Of a stretch of 64,000 bases of DNA, positions 15,184 to 23,323 are shown one piece after another. Position 1 is the stretch's first letter; each line of letters begins with the position of its first letter. The notes below the pieces were generated by a model. The model had not been told where the DNA came from and did not search any database. It worked only from the letters and a program-made list of their open reading frames with translations. The DNA comes from Streptomyces sp. CB00316 (GTDB lineage: Bacteria; Actinomycetota; Actinomycetes; Streptomycetales; Streptomycetaceae), in the NCBI RefSeq assembly GCF_001905595.1, contig NZ_LIXI01000015.1:68482-132481 (forward strand), in the 5' to 3' direction. The position numbers and the translations under genes are program-made.

Positions 15184-16134
15184 TCAGCCGTGGATCGCTT
15201 CGAGGTCCTGCATCTCGAGGTCGGGGGCGTCCTCGTCGTCCTGGTCGTCGTCGTTCGAGCCGTGGACGGTGCAGACGATGTCCTCGTCGTCGTCCAGGTC
15301 GCCGTTCAGCGCGCGGAACAGGCAGGTGACGCTGTAGGCGGGCACCCACGCCCGACCGGTGCATTCGTCGTCGTGCGGGCACGGCACCATCACGTCGAAC
15401 CCGACATCGCCCTCACCGTCGACGTCGGTACGCAGGGCGAGGGTGAGGTACTGCTGACCGAGACGGATCTCCGCGACGCGATCGCCGCCGGCCACGTTCG
15501 AGCCGGGCTTCCACTGCCACAGCGGCAGGATCTCGTCGCCGAACGTGCGGCGTACGAGGTTCAGGTCACCGAGACCGTCGCCGCCGTCCAGTCCGAGGTC
15601 GGCCTGCCGGACGCCGCTGAGACGCTCCAGGTACGGCAGGAGCCGGCAGAGGCTGTCGGAGAAGACGATCTCGGGGAACCCCTCCGCCTTGAGGGTCCGG
15701 TGCGAAGCAACCATGGCCTGGTGCTGCTGGGCGACCACGTCCTTGGGCACCGTGCGGTTGGCTGGGCGCGGGCCCTGCCGGTCGATACAGACGCTGCCGG
15801 GGGTGGCGACCATGACCGCGATGGGCAGCATGCCGTGCCGCTTGGCGGCCGCGACCAGCGGCTCCCTGGCCGTCGCGGTCACGTTGGTCGCATCGACGAC
15901 CGTGAACAGCCGGCGGCGCATCCTCGCCTCCAGCAGCAGGTGCAGGGCCGCGACCGCGTCACCGGTCGCGCCCTGCTCCCCGGCGTCGTCGCTGACGACC
16001 TCGCGCAGCGCGTCCAGGGACAGGACCTGGGAGGCGGGCCAGGTGCGCGCGATGGTGGACTTACCCGCGCCGGAGGGGCCGATGAGGACCACCAGGCTGT
16101 GCTTGGGCATCTCGGGATAGACGAGCTCGGTCAT
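15184..16134 (-). CDS. Pnkp-like polynucleotide 5'-kinase domain protein
   Basis: 316 residues. The Walker A GPSGAGKST (about 20-28), VLSLDALREVVSDDAG and TVVDATNV match the 5'-kinase domain of bacterial Pnkp, which phosphorylates RNA or DNA 5' ends. The C-terminal 130 residues hold a Cys/His patch (PCPHDDECTGRAWVP) and end in a strongly acidic tail. No ligase or phosphatase domain is attached. A shorter paralogue lies at 18065-18628. It may repair nicked tRNA or DNA, or modify nucleosides; the family gives the reaction and the role is inferred. Confidence 0.75.
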   Translation of the reverse strand: MTELVYPEMPKHSLVVLIGPSGAGKSTIARTWPASQVLSLDALREVVSDDAGEQGATGDAVAALHLLLEARMRRRLFTVVDATNVTATAREPLVAAAKRHGMLPIAVMVATPGSVCIDRQGPRPANRTVPKDVVAQQHQAMVASHRTLKAEGFPEIVFSDSLCRLLPYLERLSGVRQADLGLDGGDGLGDLNLVRRTFGDEILPLWQWKPGSNVAGGDRVAEIRLGQQYLTLALRTDVDGEGDVGFDVMVPCPHDDECTGRAWVPAYSVTCLFRALNGDLDDDEDIVCTVHGSNDDDQDDEDAPDLEMQDLEAIHG

Positions 16135-16227
16135 GCGGATCTCCTCAGGACAAGTGGACGCCGGGCAGCGTGGATCGGGGCGTTGCCCGGCGTGATGGGG
16201 GGTGGGACGGCGGCGTTGTACGCGCCG

Positions 16228-16395
16228 TCAGCGGACGATCATGTGGTCGGGGTGGCCGTTCTTCATGTGGTCCACGCACTGCGGGCAGTCCTCACGCGGG
16301 CCGAGCCGGGCGTGGGCCTGGCGGCTGGCGTACGCGCGGAACCAGCACTGCGTGCACTCGCCGCGGGGCGGGTTCGTCGCCTCCTCGTTCGCCAT
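16228..16395 (-). CDS. Small double-CxxC zinc protein
   Basis: 55 residues, ATG 16395, one base after the stop of the 16397 gene. CTQCWFRAYA and CPQCVDHMKN give two CxxC pairs, so a zinc ribbon is likely. Unknown function; the close spacing supports translation coupled to the membrane protein upstream. Confidence 0.65.
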   Translation of the reverse strand: MANEEATNPPRGECTQCWFRAYASRQAHARLGPREDCPQCVDHMKNGHPDHMIVR

Positions 16396-16396
16396 G

Positions 16397-16975
16397 TCAG
16401 CGGGCTCCGGGGCGGGTAGTGAGCCAGGTGGTGACGGCGGCCGCGCCGATCCCGACAGCGCGGTGGAGCGCCGCATCGAGCTCCATCCACGCGGTGCCCG
16501 GCCCGTTCACCTCCCGGGTGAGCGTGCCCTCGTCGTCCATGCGGACCGTCTGGCAGTGCTCGATGTAGCCGGTCTTCTTGGTCTTCTTCGCCAGCCACAG
16601 CAGCAGCGCCCCGCGGTCGATCGCGGCGTGCGTACCGGCGTTGATGGCCGCACCGGCGAGCAGGGCGGCCGGGGTGACCCGGTAGCCGAACGCCCGGGTG
16701 ACGCCGATCGTCGCGGCCAGCTGCACGGCGGTGTACGAGGCGACATGGCAGGCGACCGCGCGCCTGCCGAGGGTGCTGGTGGTCATGATCGGCCGGGTGG
16801 AGTCCGGCGCGGCGGGGGTGCCGTCGGCGTGGACCAGGTCCTCGCCGTACAGCCGCTTCCGGGACGCGGTCTTGCTGCCCTGGACCCAGTGGTCGCAGGC
16901 GGGGTGCAGCTCTCCGAAGGTGGCCAGCAGGGTGGCGAAGAGGGCCAGGCGCTCGGTGGTGAGGCGGTGGGGCAC
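16397..16975 (-). CDS. Hypothetical membrane protein (DUF3307-like)
   Basis: 192 residues. ELHPACDHWVQGSKTASRKR at the N-terminus and the two hydrophobic stretches VACHVASYTAVQLAATIGVT and TPAALLAGAAINAGTHAAID recall small plasmid or phage membrane proteins related to DUF3307. ATG 16975. Role unknown; it heads a pair with the zinc protein at 16228. Confidence 0.6.
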   Translation of the reverse strand: MPHRLTTERLALFATLLATFGELHPACDHWVQGSKTASRKRLYGEDLVHADGTPAAPDSTRPIMTTSTLGRRAVACHVASYTAVQLAATIGVTRAFGYRVTPAALLAGAAINAGTHAAIDRGALLLWLAKKTKKTGYIEHCQTVRMDDEGTLTREVNGPGTAWMELDAALHRAVGIGAAAVTTWLTTRPGAR

Positions 16976-17057
16976 TGGGGGTTCTCCTGATCTCGTATGC
17001 GGGCGAAGGGGAGCCGGCGGCCGGCTTTTTGCCGATGCTGCGGTCGACCCCGTGTGC

Positions 17058-17094
17058 GGCTTCCTCCCCGGCCTGCATGGCCGGGGAGGAAGCC
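17058..17094 (-). terminator. Perfect hairpin terminator
   Basis: 16-bp arms (GGCTTCCTCCCCGGCC at 17058-17073, complement at 17079-17094) around TGCAT, 4 bp after the stop of the 17098 gene on the minus strand. Confidence 0.8.
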
Positions 17095-17097
17095 GCC

Positions 17098-17385
17098 TCA
17101 GAACGGCGTTTCGTCCGGCGTGGCCGGGACGGGCAGGAGCCGGATGCGGAGCTCACGCCGCTCGGACCAGCAGCCGCACGCCTCCATCTCCGGGAACGGA
17201 CCGTCGGCCCACCAGCCGCCTGCGCCCCGGCAGTCGGGGCAGGAGCGGTGGGCGACGGGCGTGAGGTGGATGCGGTGCCAGTCGGCGTACAGCTGCCAGC
17301 GGCCTGCCTTGAGCACGGCAGCGGCCGCGGTGAGCGCCAGAGGCACCGCGGCAGCCGCCATCAGGGAGCGGGGCGGAGTGCGCAT
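17098..17385 (-). CDS. Small membrane-anchored zinc protein
   Basis: 95 residues, ATG 17385. An N-terminal hydrophobic segment (SLMAAAAVPLALTAAAAVLK) precedes CPDCRGAGGWW and ACGCW, a DnaJ-like CxxC pattern. It lies 4 bp downstream of the 17390 gene. Unknown function. Confidence 0.6.
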   Translation of the reverse strand: MRTPPRSLMAAAAVPLALTAAAAVLKAGRWQLYADWHRIHLTPVAHRSCPDCRGAGGWWADGPFPEMEACGCWSERRELRIRLLPVPATPDETPF

Positions 17386-17389
17386 TGGC

Positions 17390-17887
17390 TCAGACCGCCG
17401 GGGTGCTGGCGCAGTGCGGACTGCCGGTGTCGCCGCTGTGGACGGCGTGCCCGCCGGTGGGGCGCAGTTCCTGGAGGAGCTCCAGGAGGTCGTCCTCGCC
17501 CTCCAGGAGCGATGCGACATAGCCGTGGCCGCAGGTGCAGGGCACGAGGAGGGTGAGGGCGTCGCGGTAGTCGGCGTCGGCGGTGATGGTGTGGTGCAGC
17601 CACAGCCCGCCGTCGAGGTGTGCCACGGCGCTGGGCTGGACCCGGTTGTCGCGCAGGGAGGGGTAGCCGGTCCACCCGTCGTGGTCCACCGCCTGGCCGA
17701 GGGTGTCGGGGTAAGCGGTGTAGACGTGGTCGGCGGCCGCAATCTCGGCCAGGTCGCGCTCCTCGTCCTGGGCGAGACCGGCGGTGAGACGCGCGGTGCT
17801 GGCGGCAATGTTGAAGAGGACGGCCAGCGGCGAGTCGGGGGAGGCGCCCGTCGGGCAGCTGAGGGGCGGCGTGAAAATCTCAGTCAT
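17390..17887 (-). CDS. Hypothetical protein
   Basis: 165 residues. A helical N-terminus (LFNIAASTARLTAGLAQDEE) is followed by a beta-rich half with LLVPCTCGHGYVASLLEGED. The PC-x-CGHGY patch resembles the C-terminal patch of the Pnkp-like protein at 15184 (MVPCPHDDECTGRAWVP), which suggests a shared substrate-binding module. No family recognised. Confidence 0.6.
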   Translation of the reverse strand: MTEIFTPPLSCPTGASPDSPLAVLFNIAASTARLTAGLAQDEERDLAEIAAADHVYTAYPDTLGQAVDHDGWTGYPSLRDNRVQPSAVAHLDGGLWLHHTITADADYRDALTLLVPCTCGHGYVASLLEGEDDLLELLQELRPTGGHAVHSGDTGSPHCASTPAV

Positions 17888-18064
17888 CGTGTGACTTCTC
17901 CTTCAGAGTCGGGTGTTCAGGCGCCTATGGCCAGGACCGGGGGATGGTGTGAACGTCGGCGTGGAGACGTCGTGGAGGGCGGGCTCCGCGGCGGCGAGGG
18001 GTCAGTGGCGTCGCACTGACCGCACACCGCTGGGGAGTCCGGCCCGGGAGTGGTGTGGTGGCCG

Positions 18065-18628
18065 TCAGCCGGTCACCAACTGGCTGTGGGTGCTGCCGTC
18101 GGCGCTTTCGGTGTGGTTGTGGCTGTCGGCGAACAGCACGTGGTTGAAGCCCTCGCGGGACAGTGCGGGGAGGGCTGCGATGACGTCGGCGTGCTGTCGC
18201 AGGACGACGACGTCGGGCACGCGCCGGTTACCGGGCCTGCGGGCGTTGCGCTCCAGGCAGAGCGGGAGCGGAGTCGGCACGACCAGGGCAACGGCTGGCA
18301 CGTTGTACCGGCGTGCGAGGTCCAGGAGGGTGCCGCGGTGGACGGCTTCGGTGTTCGTCGCGTCGATCACGCTGGTGAGCCCGCGTACGAGTCGCGCCTC
18401 CAGTACGGCGTGGAGCACGAACGCGGCGTCGCCGCTGGCCCGCTGGCAGCCTGCGTCGTCGCTGACCATGGCCCGGAACCGGTCGAGTTCCAGAACCTGG
18501 CTGTCGGCCCACCACCTCCTGGCCAGTGTCGACTTACCGGACCCTGCGGCCCCGATCAGGCAGACCAGTGCCGGGTCGGGAATCGTCGCGTCGGCGGACA
18601 GCGCTCCGTACGGGCGGAAGGGGGTCAT
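18065..18628 (-). CDS. Pnkp-like polynucleotide 5'-kinase domain protein, short paralogue
   Basis: 187 residues. Walker A GAAGSGKST, LELDRFRAMVSDDAG, ASGDAAFVLHAVLEARL and SVIDATNTEAVHRG correspond segment by segment to the 15184-16134 protein, but the C-terminal Cys/acidic extension is missing; that module-like part occurs separately in the neighbour at 17390. The expected activity is transfer of the ATP gamma-phosphate to a polynucleotide 5'-OH. Confidence 0.75.
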   Translation of the reverse strand: MTPFRPYGALSADATIPDPALVCLIGAAGSGKSTLARRWWADSQVLELDRFRAMVSDDAGCQRASGDAAFVLHAVLEARLVRGLTSVIDATNTEAVHRGTLLDLARRYNVPAVALVVPTPLPLCLERNARRPGNRRVPDVVVLRQHADVIAALPALSREGFNHVLFADSHNHTESADGSTHSQLVTG

Positions 18629-18845
18629 GCGTTCTCTCCTTGCGGGAAGGATGCGGGCAGGCGCGCCGTCGGCCTCTTGCCGATGCTGCGCGCACCACGT
18701 CTGGGTTACTGAACGGGGGAGTGGTCACCGGTTCACTCACCACCGATGGCGGGGGCCGGTCACGGCTCGGACTCAGCTCGTGGTGACGTGCGGCCCGCCC
18801 TGGTGAGTGCGTTGAGCACGGCGGTGTGTGGTTGGTGCCTGTCCC

Positions 18846-19310
18846 TCATGCGGCCAGCCGGTGCGTGACCGGCGTGGTGGTGAGGACGTAGGTGCCGGGG
18901 GTGGGTTCGTATCCGCGGGCGCAGGGGTCGCAGCAGCCCACGGTCCGTAAGGGCAGGCAGTAGTCGTACCGGCGCGAGCACCGTGAGCAGGTGCTCCTGG
19001 CGGCCATCGCGTGGTCCAGCGCCAGTTCCTGAGCCAGCGTCGGGACGCGCTTCGGCTTCGCCAGGTCGATGCGGAGCAGGAAGCCCCGGGTGGGGTGGCG
19101 GCACGACCAGGCCGGGCGGGTCGCGCACAGGCGGCACCGCAGGATTGCGACCGGCCCGGTGTTGTCGCCGGGGCTCAGTCCCATGTCCCGCAGGGCACGT
19201 CGGGTGACAAGTCCCTCGGGTACGGCGCCACGATCAAACTCGGGCAGGGTCGCGTTGCTGCGCGGCACCCGCGTCGCCTTGCGAGGGCGCTTGCGGCGGG
19301 CGCGCGGCAT
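18846..19310 (-). CDS. RRQRJ-motif zinc-binding protein
   Basis: 154 residues. VTRRALRDMGLSPG, LLRIDLAKPKRVPTLAQ and the zinc cluster CSRCSRRYDYCLP...CDPC match the RRQRJ-motif family found on Streptomyces plasmids (family known, function unknown). The basic N-terminus (PRARRKRPRKATRVPR) suggests nucleic-acid binding. ATG 19310 overlaps the stop of a short Arg/Pro-rich frame (TGATG). Confidence 0.75.
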   Translation of the reverse strand: MPRARRKRPRKATRVPRSNATLPEFDRGAVPEGLVTRRALRDMGLSPGDNTGPVAILRCRLCATRPAWSCRHPTRGFLLRIDLAKPKRVPTLAQELALDHAMAARSTCSRCSRRYDYCLPLRTVGCCDPCARGYEPTPGTYVLTTTPVTHRLAA

Positions 19311-19417
19311 CACCGGCTCCAGGTACCGGGGAGGCGGCGCTGGGGCAGGGGGTAACGGGGGCCGGGGCGCTGCGGGCGGGGCCGGCCGATCCGGCGGCGC
19401 GGGCGGGGGATGAGCAC
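19310..19417 (-). CDS. Short Arg/Pro-rich leader ORF coupled to the RRQRJ gene
   Basis: 35 residues from GTG 19417, six bases after GGAGG. Its stop overlaps the next ATG. The composition is highly biased (LIPRPRRRIGRPRPQRPGPR). The good ribosome-binding site and the overlap suggest a translated leader; the peptide itself may have no role. Confidence 0.45.
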   Translation of the reverse strand: MLIPRPRRRIGRPRPQRPGPRYPLPQRRLPGTWSR

Positions 19418-19528
19418 GGTGGACCTCCAGAGAGCGCGATGCGGTGCGGGCCGTGAGGGCGGCCCGATGCTGGGCTGGGTGGGGTTCCGGGGCGGCCGGG
19501 CTTGTGTGCCGGCGGCCGCCCCGGGCAC

Positions 19529-19915
19529 TCAGCGGCCCGCCGCGGGGGCGGTGATGGTGGCGCGGGCGACGTCGGCGAGGAGCACGGTCAGCTCGTGGCC
19601 TGTGTCGACGGCGGCCGCCAGGCGCTCGATGAGCTCGGGGTCCAGGCCCCGGTGGCGGGCGCCGATCAGCAGGCCCTCCAGGTAGTGGACGTCGCCCAGG
19701 ACGTCGCGGCGGACCTCCAGGACGCCGGGCTGCACATGCAGCTCGTCGACGTTCCAAGTGGCGGCCTGCGTCGCGTGGTCGGCGGCCACACGGTTGGCGG
19801 CCGCCGACTGCTCGGCGAGTACCTGGTGCAGCTGCTCGGGGTCGGTGTGGGCGTAGAACCAGCTGGGAGAGGTGAAGGCGGCCAGGGCCTGCCATGCGCG
19901 TCGGATGGGAAACAC
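19529..19915 (-). CDS. Hypothetical protein
   Basis: 128 residues, GTG 19915. It is mostly helical (LHQVLAEQSAAANRVAADHA; LEVRRDVLGDVHYLEGLLIG) with no cysteine cluster or membrane segment. This conserved-looking Streptomyces plasmid protein sits between DUF6197-like and RRQRJ genes. No function can be stated. Confidence 0.55.
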   Translation of the reverse strand: MFPIRRAWQALAAFTSPSWFYAHTDPEQLHQVLAEQSAAANRVAADHATQAATWNVDELHVQPGVLEVRRDVLGDVHYLEGLLIGARHRGLDPELIERLAAAVDTGHELTVLLADVARATITAPAAGR

Positions 19916-20068
19916 GCGACCTCCAAGAGGTAGGTGAGGTGTTCGGGTTGCGGACGCTGCTGCGCCCGGCGGGGTGGGAAGGTCTGGGCGGTCGTGGACA
20001 GGCCGGACGGCCTGGCCCGCATCCGAGCGCTGGGGTTCGGATGCGAGGCAGGTGGTCCGGGGCGGGGG

Positions 20069-20611
20069 TCAGAGGCCGCGGGTATCGGCGAGGCCGGCGG
20101 CCTGGTCGAGCATGCGGAGCGGGATACGGCCGGAGGTGTGGGCGTCGTTGAAGGACGGCACGGAGTCGACTTCGCCGAACTTCCGGCGGATCGCGTCCAG
20201 GAGGACGGCGACCGCTCCTGCTTCCAGGCCGCGGTCGCCGTGGGCTTCGGCCCGGATGACGCCGAGCATGCAGCGGGCACCGTCCTCGTCGACCAGGGCT
20301 CCCGAGCACCAGCCGCCCGCGAGCAGCCGGTGGTGCGCGCGCTGGAGCAGCGCGGCGACCGGGGTGGGGTGTGGCGGCGGGGGTTGGAGGGTGGGGGTGA
20401 GGGGGAGGGTGATGACGTCGCCCAGGTCGACCGGTTCGGTCGCGAGGTGCGCGGTGTTGACCTCGTAGGCGACGGCCGCTTCGTCGAGCCGGGCCGTCAT
20501 GTGGATGTTGACCAGGGCGAGGCGTTCTTCGAGGGTCAGGGCTGCGGCCGGTGCCGGTGGGGTGGTCTGGGCTGCCTGGTCCGTGGCGAGGTGGACGGTC
20601 GACGGAGCCAC
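20069..20611 (-). CDS. DUF6197-like protein
   Basis: 180 residues. The C-terminal half (LLQRAHHRLLAGGWCSGALV, then CMLGVIRAEA, and FNDAHTSGRIPLRMLDQAA) fits DUF6197 proteins, common on Streptomyces plasmids, recalled by sequence pattern. A Pro-rich linker precedes it. Function unknown. It lies directly downstream of the TraB-type gene, separated by a hairpin. Confidence 0.65.
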   Translation of the reverse strand: MAPSTVHLATDQAAQTTPPAPAAALTLEERLALVNIHMTARLDEAAVAYEVNTAHLATEPVDLGDVITLPLTPTLQPPPPHPTPVAALLQRAHHRLLAGGWCSGALVDEDGARCMLGVIRAEAHGDRGLEAGAVAVLLDAIRRKFGEVDSVPSFNDAHTSGRIPLRMLDQAAGLADTRGL

Positions 20612-20636
20612 GGGCGGTGTGTCCTTCCAGGTGTGA

Positions 20637-20667
20637 GCAGGGCCCGGCCGGTGCGGCCGGGCCCTGC
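20637..20667 (-). terminator. Hairpin terminator after the TraB-type gene
   Basis: GCAGGGCCCGGCCG and its complement around GTG: 14-bp perfect arms, 24 bp past the stop at 20691. Confidence 0.8.
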
Positions 20668-20690
20668 TGGGTGGTGGGGTGCGGAGGCGG

Positions 20691-22799
20691 TCAGACGCCG
20701 GAGAGCCTCTTGATGGCCTCCAGTGCTTCGCGTGGGGAGGTCACGGTGTCGCGACGTGCGGCGCTCTTCCCGGCCCTCTTTCTGGGCTCGTCGTCGTCCC
20801 AGCCGTCGTATTCGTCGCTCTCGTCCTCGGGTTCGGGGCCGAACTCGCCGGGGCGGGGCGGCTCGGTCCAGTCGAACCACAGGTCCCGGGCTTCGAGTTC
20901 GCGGATCTCGTGGTCGGTGAGGGCGGCGACGGTGTCGGGGAAGAAGTGGTCGATGCCGTCCTTGAAGGACATGTAGAGCGTGCGCAGAACGTTGGGCTCC
21001 TTGCCTTCGATGATCCATCCGGCGCCGCCGGTGTTGGAGTCGGAGGGCGGTTCGGGCTCGCCGCGCATGACCCGGTCGATCCGGCCTGCCTCGGCGGCGG
21101 AGAAGGAGCGGGGGAGCGGGTCGGGGATGTGCTCGCTGGGGATGCCGAGGGCCCGGAACATGTCAGTGATCTTCTTCGGTGCGACCTTGAGGACGACGGG
21201 GATGCAGTTCTCTCGGAGGTTCTCGCACAGGAGCTGGGTGAACCCGTCCTGGACGTAGACGGACTGGCCCGCGACCTTGAGGCCGACGCCGTACTTGCGG
21301 CCCTTGACCGACACCATTTCCGCGAGATCCATGATCTCCGCGCCGTAGTCGCCGTTGCGGGCGGCGCTCAGGAACTCGTCCAGGTACACGGACAGCATCC
21401 GGTAGGGGCAGCCCGGCCTGGCCGGGTCCCATTCGTGGACCTGCCCGTCGTCCCACAGCATCTCGCCGCGGATCTCCATCAGCGCGCACATGACCCGCAG
21501 GAGACGGATCATGTAGAGGGCGCCGACACCGTAGCGGGCGGTGTGTTTGCCCAGGGCCGCAGTCTTCTCGTCGGGGGCCTCGGTCGCCAGCATGACCACG
21601 GCCCCGAACAGGGCGTCGGCGGCGATGTGCAGGGCCATCAGCTGGGTCTTGCCACCCCCGGACGGGGCGACGAACAGGCCGTGTGCGGCGCCCCGGTCGG
21701 TGTAGACCCGGTTACGGGCGGGCTGCCCGTTGCCGAGGTACCCGGTCACCCACCGCCCGTCCGCGTCCGGGGTCAGCAGCTCCCGGGTGGCGGGGAAGAC
21801 CTGGGCCAGCGGCGAGGTGTCCCACAGGGAGACCAGGACCTGATTGCCGTCGACGGTGATGAACAGCCGTCCCTCGTCGTACTTCGTCTTCAGCGCGGCG
21901 GCCAGGGTGTGCTGGTTGACGCACGGTTCGCCCATCTCGTCGGGGACCTGGGCGATGTAGTGGGTGACCTTGCGCTCGGCGTCGCGGACCTTCTTCACGA
22001 ACTCCGATCCGGGCACGGGCCCGCCGGCCGCGCCGACCCTGGTGGCCCACCACTCACGGGTGGTGGGCGTCTTGCGGCGGCGCTCGTTCAGGTCGGGGGT
22101 GACGTGGACTTCCTTCCAGCCGGGGCCGCCCTCACGCCCGTACTGCCGGGCCACCTCCTCGATCCGCACGTCGGTGACGTCGACGCCGAAAGCGGCGGCG
22201 ACCGCCTCGTCGGTGAGGCCGGTGATCGGCCGCCCGGCCTCGGAGGCGCGCAGCAGCAGGGTCAGGTCGTTGGGCATGCCCTCGTGCGGGGTGGCCGTCA
22301 CGACGATGGTGCGGCCGGGCATCCCCCGGTTCTCCCACAGCCAGCGGACCTGGCGGGTGTAGGCGTCGGCACCGTCGTCCGGCTGGGCCACGGAAGGCTC
22401 GGGTGCGGCGGGCAGTTGCGGTGCGGGGGCCGGGGTGCCGAGGGCGGGCCGGTGGTTGCGGCGGGTGTGGCGGGAGAAGGGCAGCACCACCAGTCCGGCC
22501 GCCGCCCAGCCGGTGGCGAGGATGCCGTCCACGCACCACGGGCCCCAGCCGATGGTGTGCTTCGCGGCGATGTCGACGGCGGCCGCGAACACCAGCGGCG
22601 ACCAGCGCAGGATCTTGCGTCCGGCGCCGGACGTCTCGGGCCTGGCGGCCAGGACCCAGCCGCCGATACCGGCGGCGCCCGCCAGCTGCACGACCGTGTT
22701 GACGGGGCTGTCGGCGAAGAGGTTCGGGGCCGCGGCGAGGACCGGGGCGCTCAGGGTGTAGACGGTGCGCTCCAGGGCGACGCTGCGCGGCACGGACAC
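20691..22799 (-). CDS. FtsK/SpoIIIE (TraB)-type DNA translocase for conjugation
   Basis: 702 residues from GTG 22799, seven bases after AAAGGAG. The N-terminal region has hydrophobic segments (VVQLAGAAGIGGWVLAARPE; VDGILATGWAAAGLVVLPF). Walker A APSGGGKTQ is near 380 and Walker B MLSVYLDEFLS near 473, then MVSVKGRKYGVGLKVAGQSV. Streptomyces plasmids move double-stranded DNA through such a hexameric motor, which recognises short clustered repeats (clt/TRS). It ends with an acidic segment (EPEDESDEYDGWDDDEPRKR) and a small helical tail. It is the probable transfer ATPase of this element, flanked by hairpins on both sides. Confidence 0.85.
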   Translation of the reverse strand: MSVPRSVALERTVYTLSAPVLAAAPNLFADSPVNTVVQLAGAAGIGGWVLAARPETSGAGRKILRWSPLVFAAAVDIAAKHTIGWGPWCVDGILATGWAAAGLVVLPFSRHTRRNHRPALGTPAPAPQLPAAPEPSVAQPDDGADAYTRQVRWLWENRGMPGRTIVVTATPHEGMPNDLTLLLRASEAGRPITGLTDEAVAAAFGVDVTDVRIEEVARQYGREGGPGWKEVHVTPDLNERRRKTPTTREWWATRVGAAGGPVPGSEFVKKVRDAERKVTHYIAQVPDEMGEPCVNQHTLAAALKTKYDEGRLFITVDGNQVLVSLWDTSPLAQVFPATRELLTPDADGRWVTGYLGNGQPARNRVYTDRGAAHGLFVAPSGGGKTQLMALHIAADALFGAVVMLATEAPDEKTAALGKHTARYGVGALYMIRLLRVMCALMEIRGEMLWDDGQVHEWDPARPGCPYRMLSVYLDEFLSAARNGDYGAEIMDLAEMVSVKGRKYGVGLKVAGQSVYVQDGFTQLLCENLRENCIPVVLKVAPKKITDMFRALGIPSEHIPDPLPRSFSAAEAGRIDRVMRGEPEPPSDSNTGGAGWIIEGKEPNVLRTLYMSFKDGIDHFFPDTVAALTDHEIRELEARDLWFDWTEPPRPGEFGPEPEDESDEYDGWDDDEPRKRAGKSAARRDTVTSPREALEAIKRLSGV

Positions 22800-22830
22800 C
22801 AGGGATCTCCTTTGCGGTGGGGCAGATGGG

Positions 22831-22866
22831 GATGGGCGGCCCGCCGTTGGTGGCGGGCCGCCCATC
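22831..22866 (-). terminator. Perfect hairpin between two transfer genes
   Basis: 15-bp arms GATGGGCGGCCCGCC (22831-22845) and complement (22852-22866) with a 6-base loop, 24 bp after the 22890 gene. Confidence 0.8.
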
Positions 22867-22889
22867 GAGCGGGGGTTATCGGTCGGGGA

Positions 22890-23306
22890 TCAGCCGGTGA
22901 AGAAGCCCGGCTTCGGGGTGCGCTCCTTGCGGCCGGAGCGGACGGTGTCCAGCCCCTCGTAGAGCCGCGCGTGGGTGCGCCGCGCTTCGTGGGCGAGGCC
23001 GGAAACCTCCTCGGCGGTCTCGTGGAGCTTCTTCACTTCCACGGCCGCGCCTCCCAGGGCGAGGGACACCTGGTTGGTCATCTCGACGAACTTCCGGTCG
23101 AGTTCGGCGTTGGCGATGTCGACGGCCAGGCCTTCCGTGCGCGTCGCGCTCGTCCGCATGCTGCGGAAGAGGACTTCGAGCTCGCCGCCGGCCAGGTCCA
23201 TGGCGTTGCCCAGCGTCTTGAGCTTCTGCTGGACGGTCTTGTAGCGGTTGTCGGCGTCCGTCCGGGCGGCGGCACCGCCTCCGGTGCGGGGTGTGAGGTC
23301 GCTCAT
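22890..23306 (-). CDS. Small conjugal-transfer protein (TraB-named family)
   Basis: 138 residues, ATG 23306. It is almost entirely helical: YKTVQQKLKTLGNAMDLAGG, VEMTNQVSLALGGAAVEVKK and ARRTHARLYEGLDTVRSGRK, ending TPKPGFFTG. The segment order matches short proteins annotated as conjugal-transfer TraB in other Streptomyces plasmids (recalled, not searched). It may be a structural or accessory factor for the translocase gene that follows it. Confidence 0.65.
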   Translation of the reverse strand: MSDLTPRTGGGAAARTDADNRYKTVQQKLKTLGNAMDLAGGELEVLFRSMRTSATRTEGLAVDIANAELDRKFVEMTNQVSLALGGAAVEVKKLHETAEEVSGLAHEARRTHARLYEGLDTVRSGRKERTPKPGFFTG

Positions 23307-23323
23307 CAGCAGGACCTTCCTTT

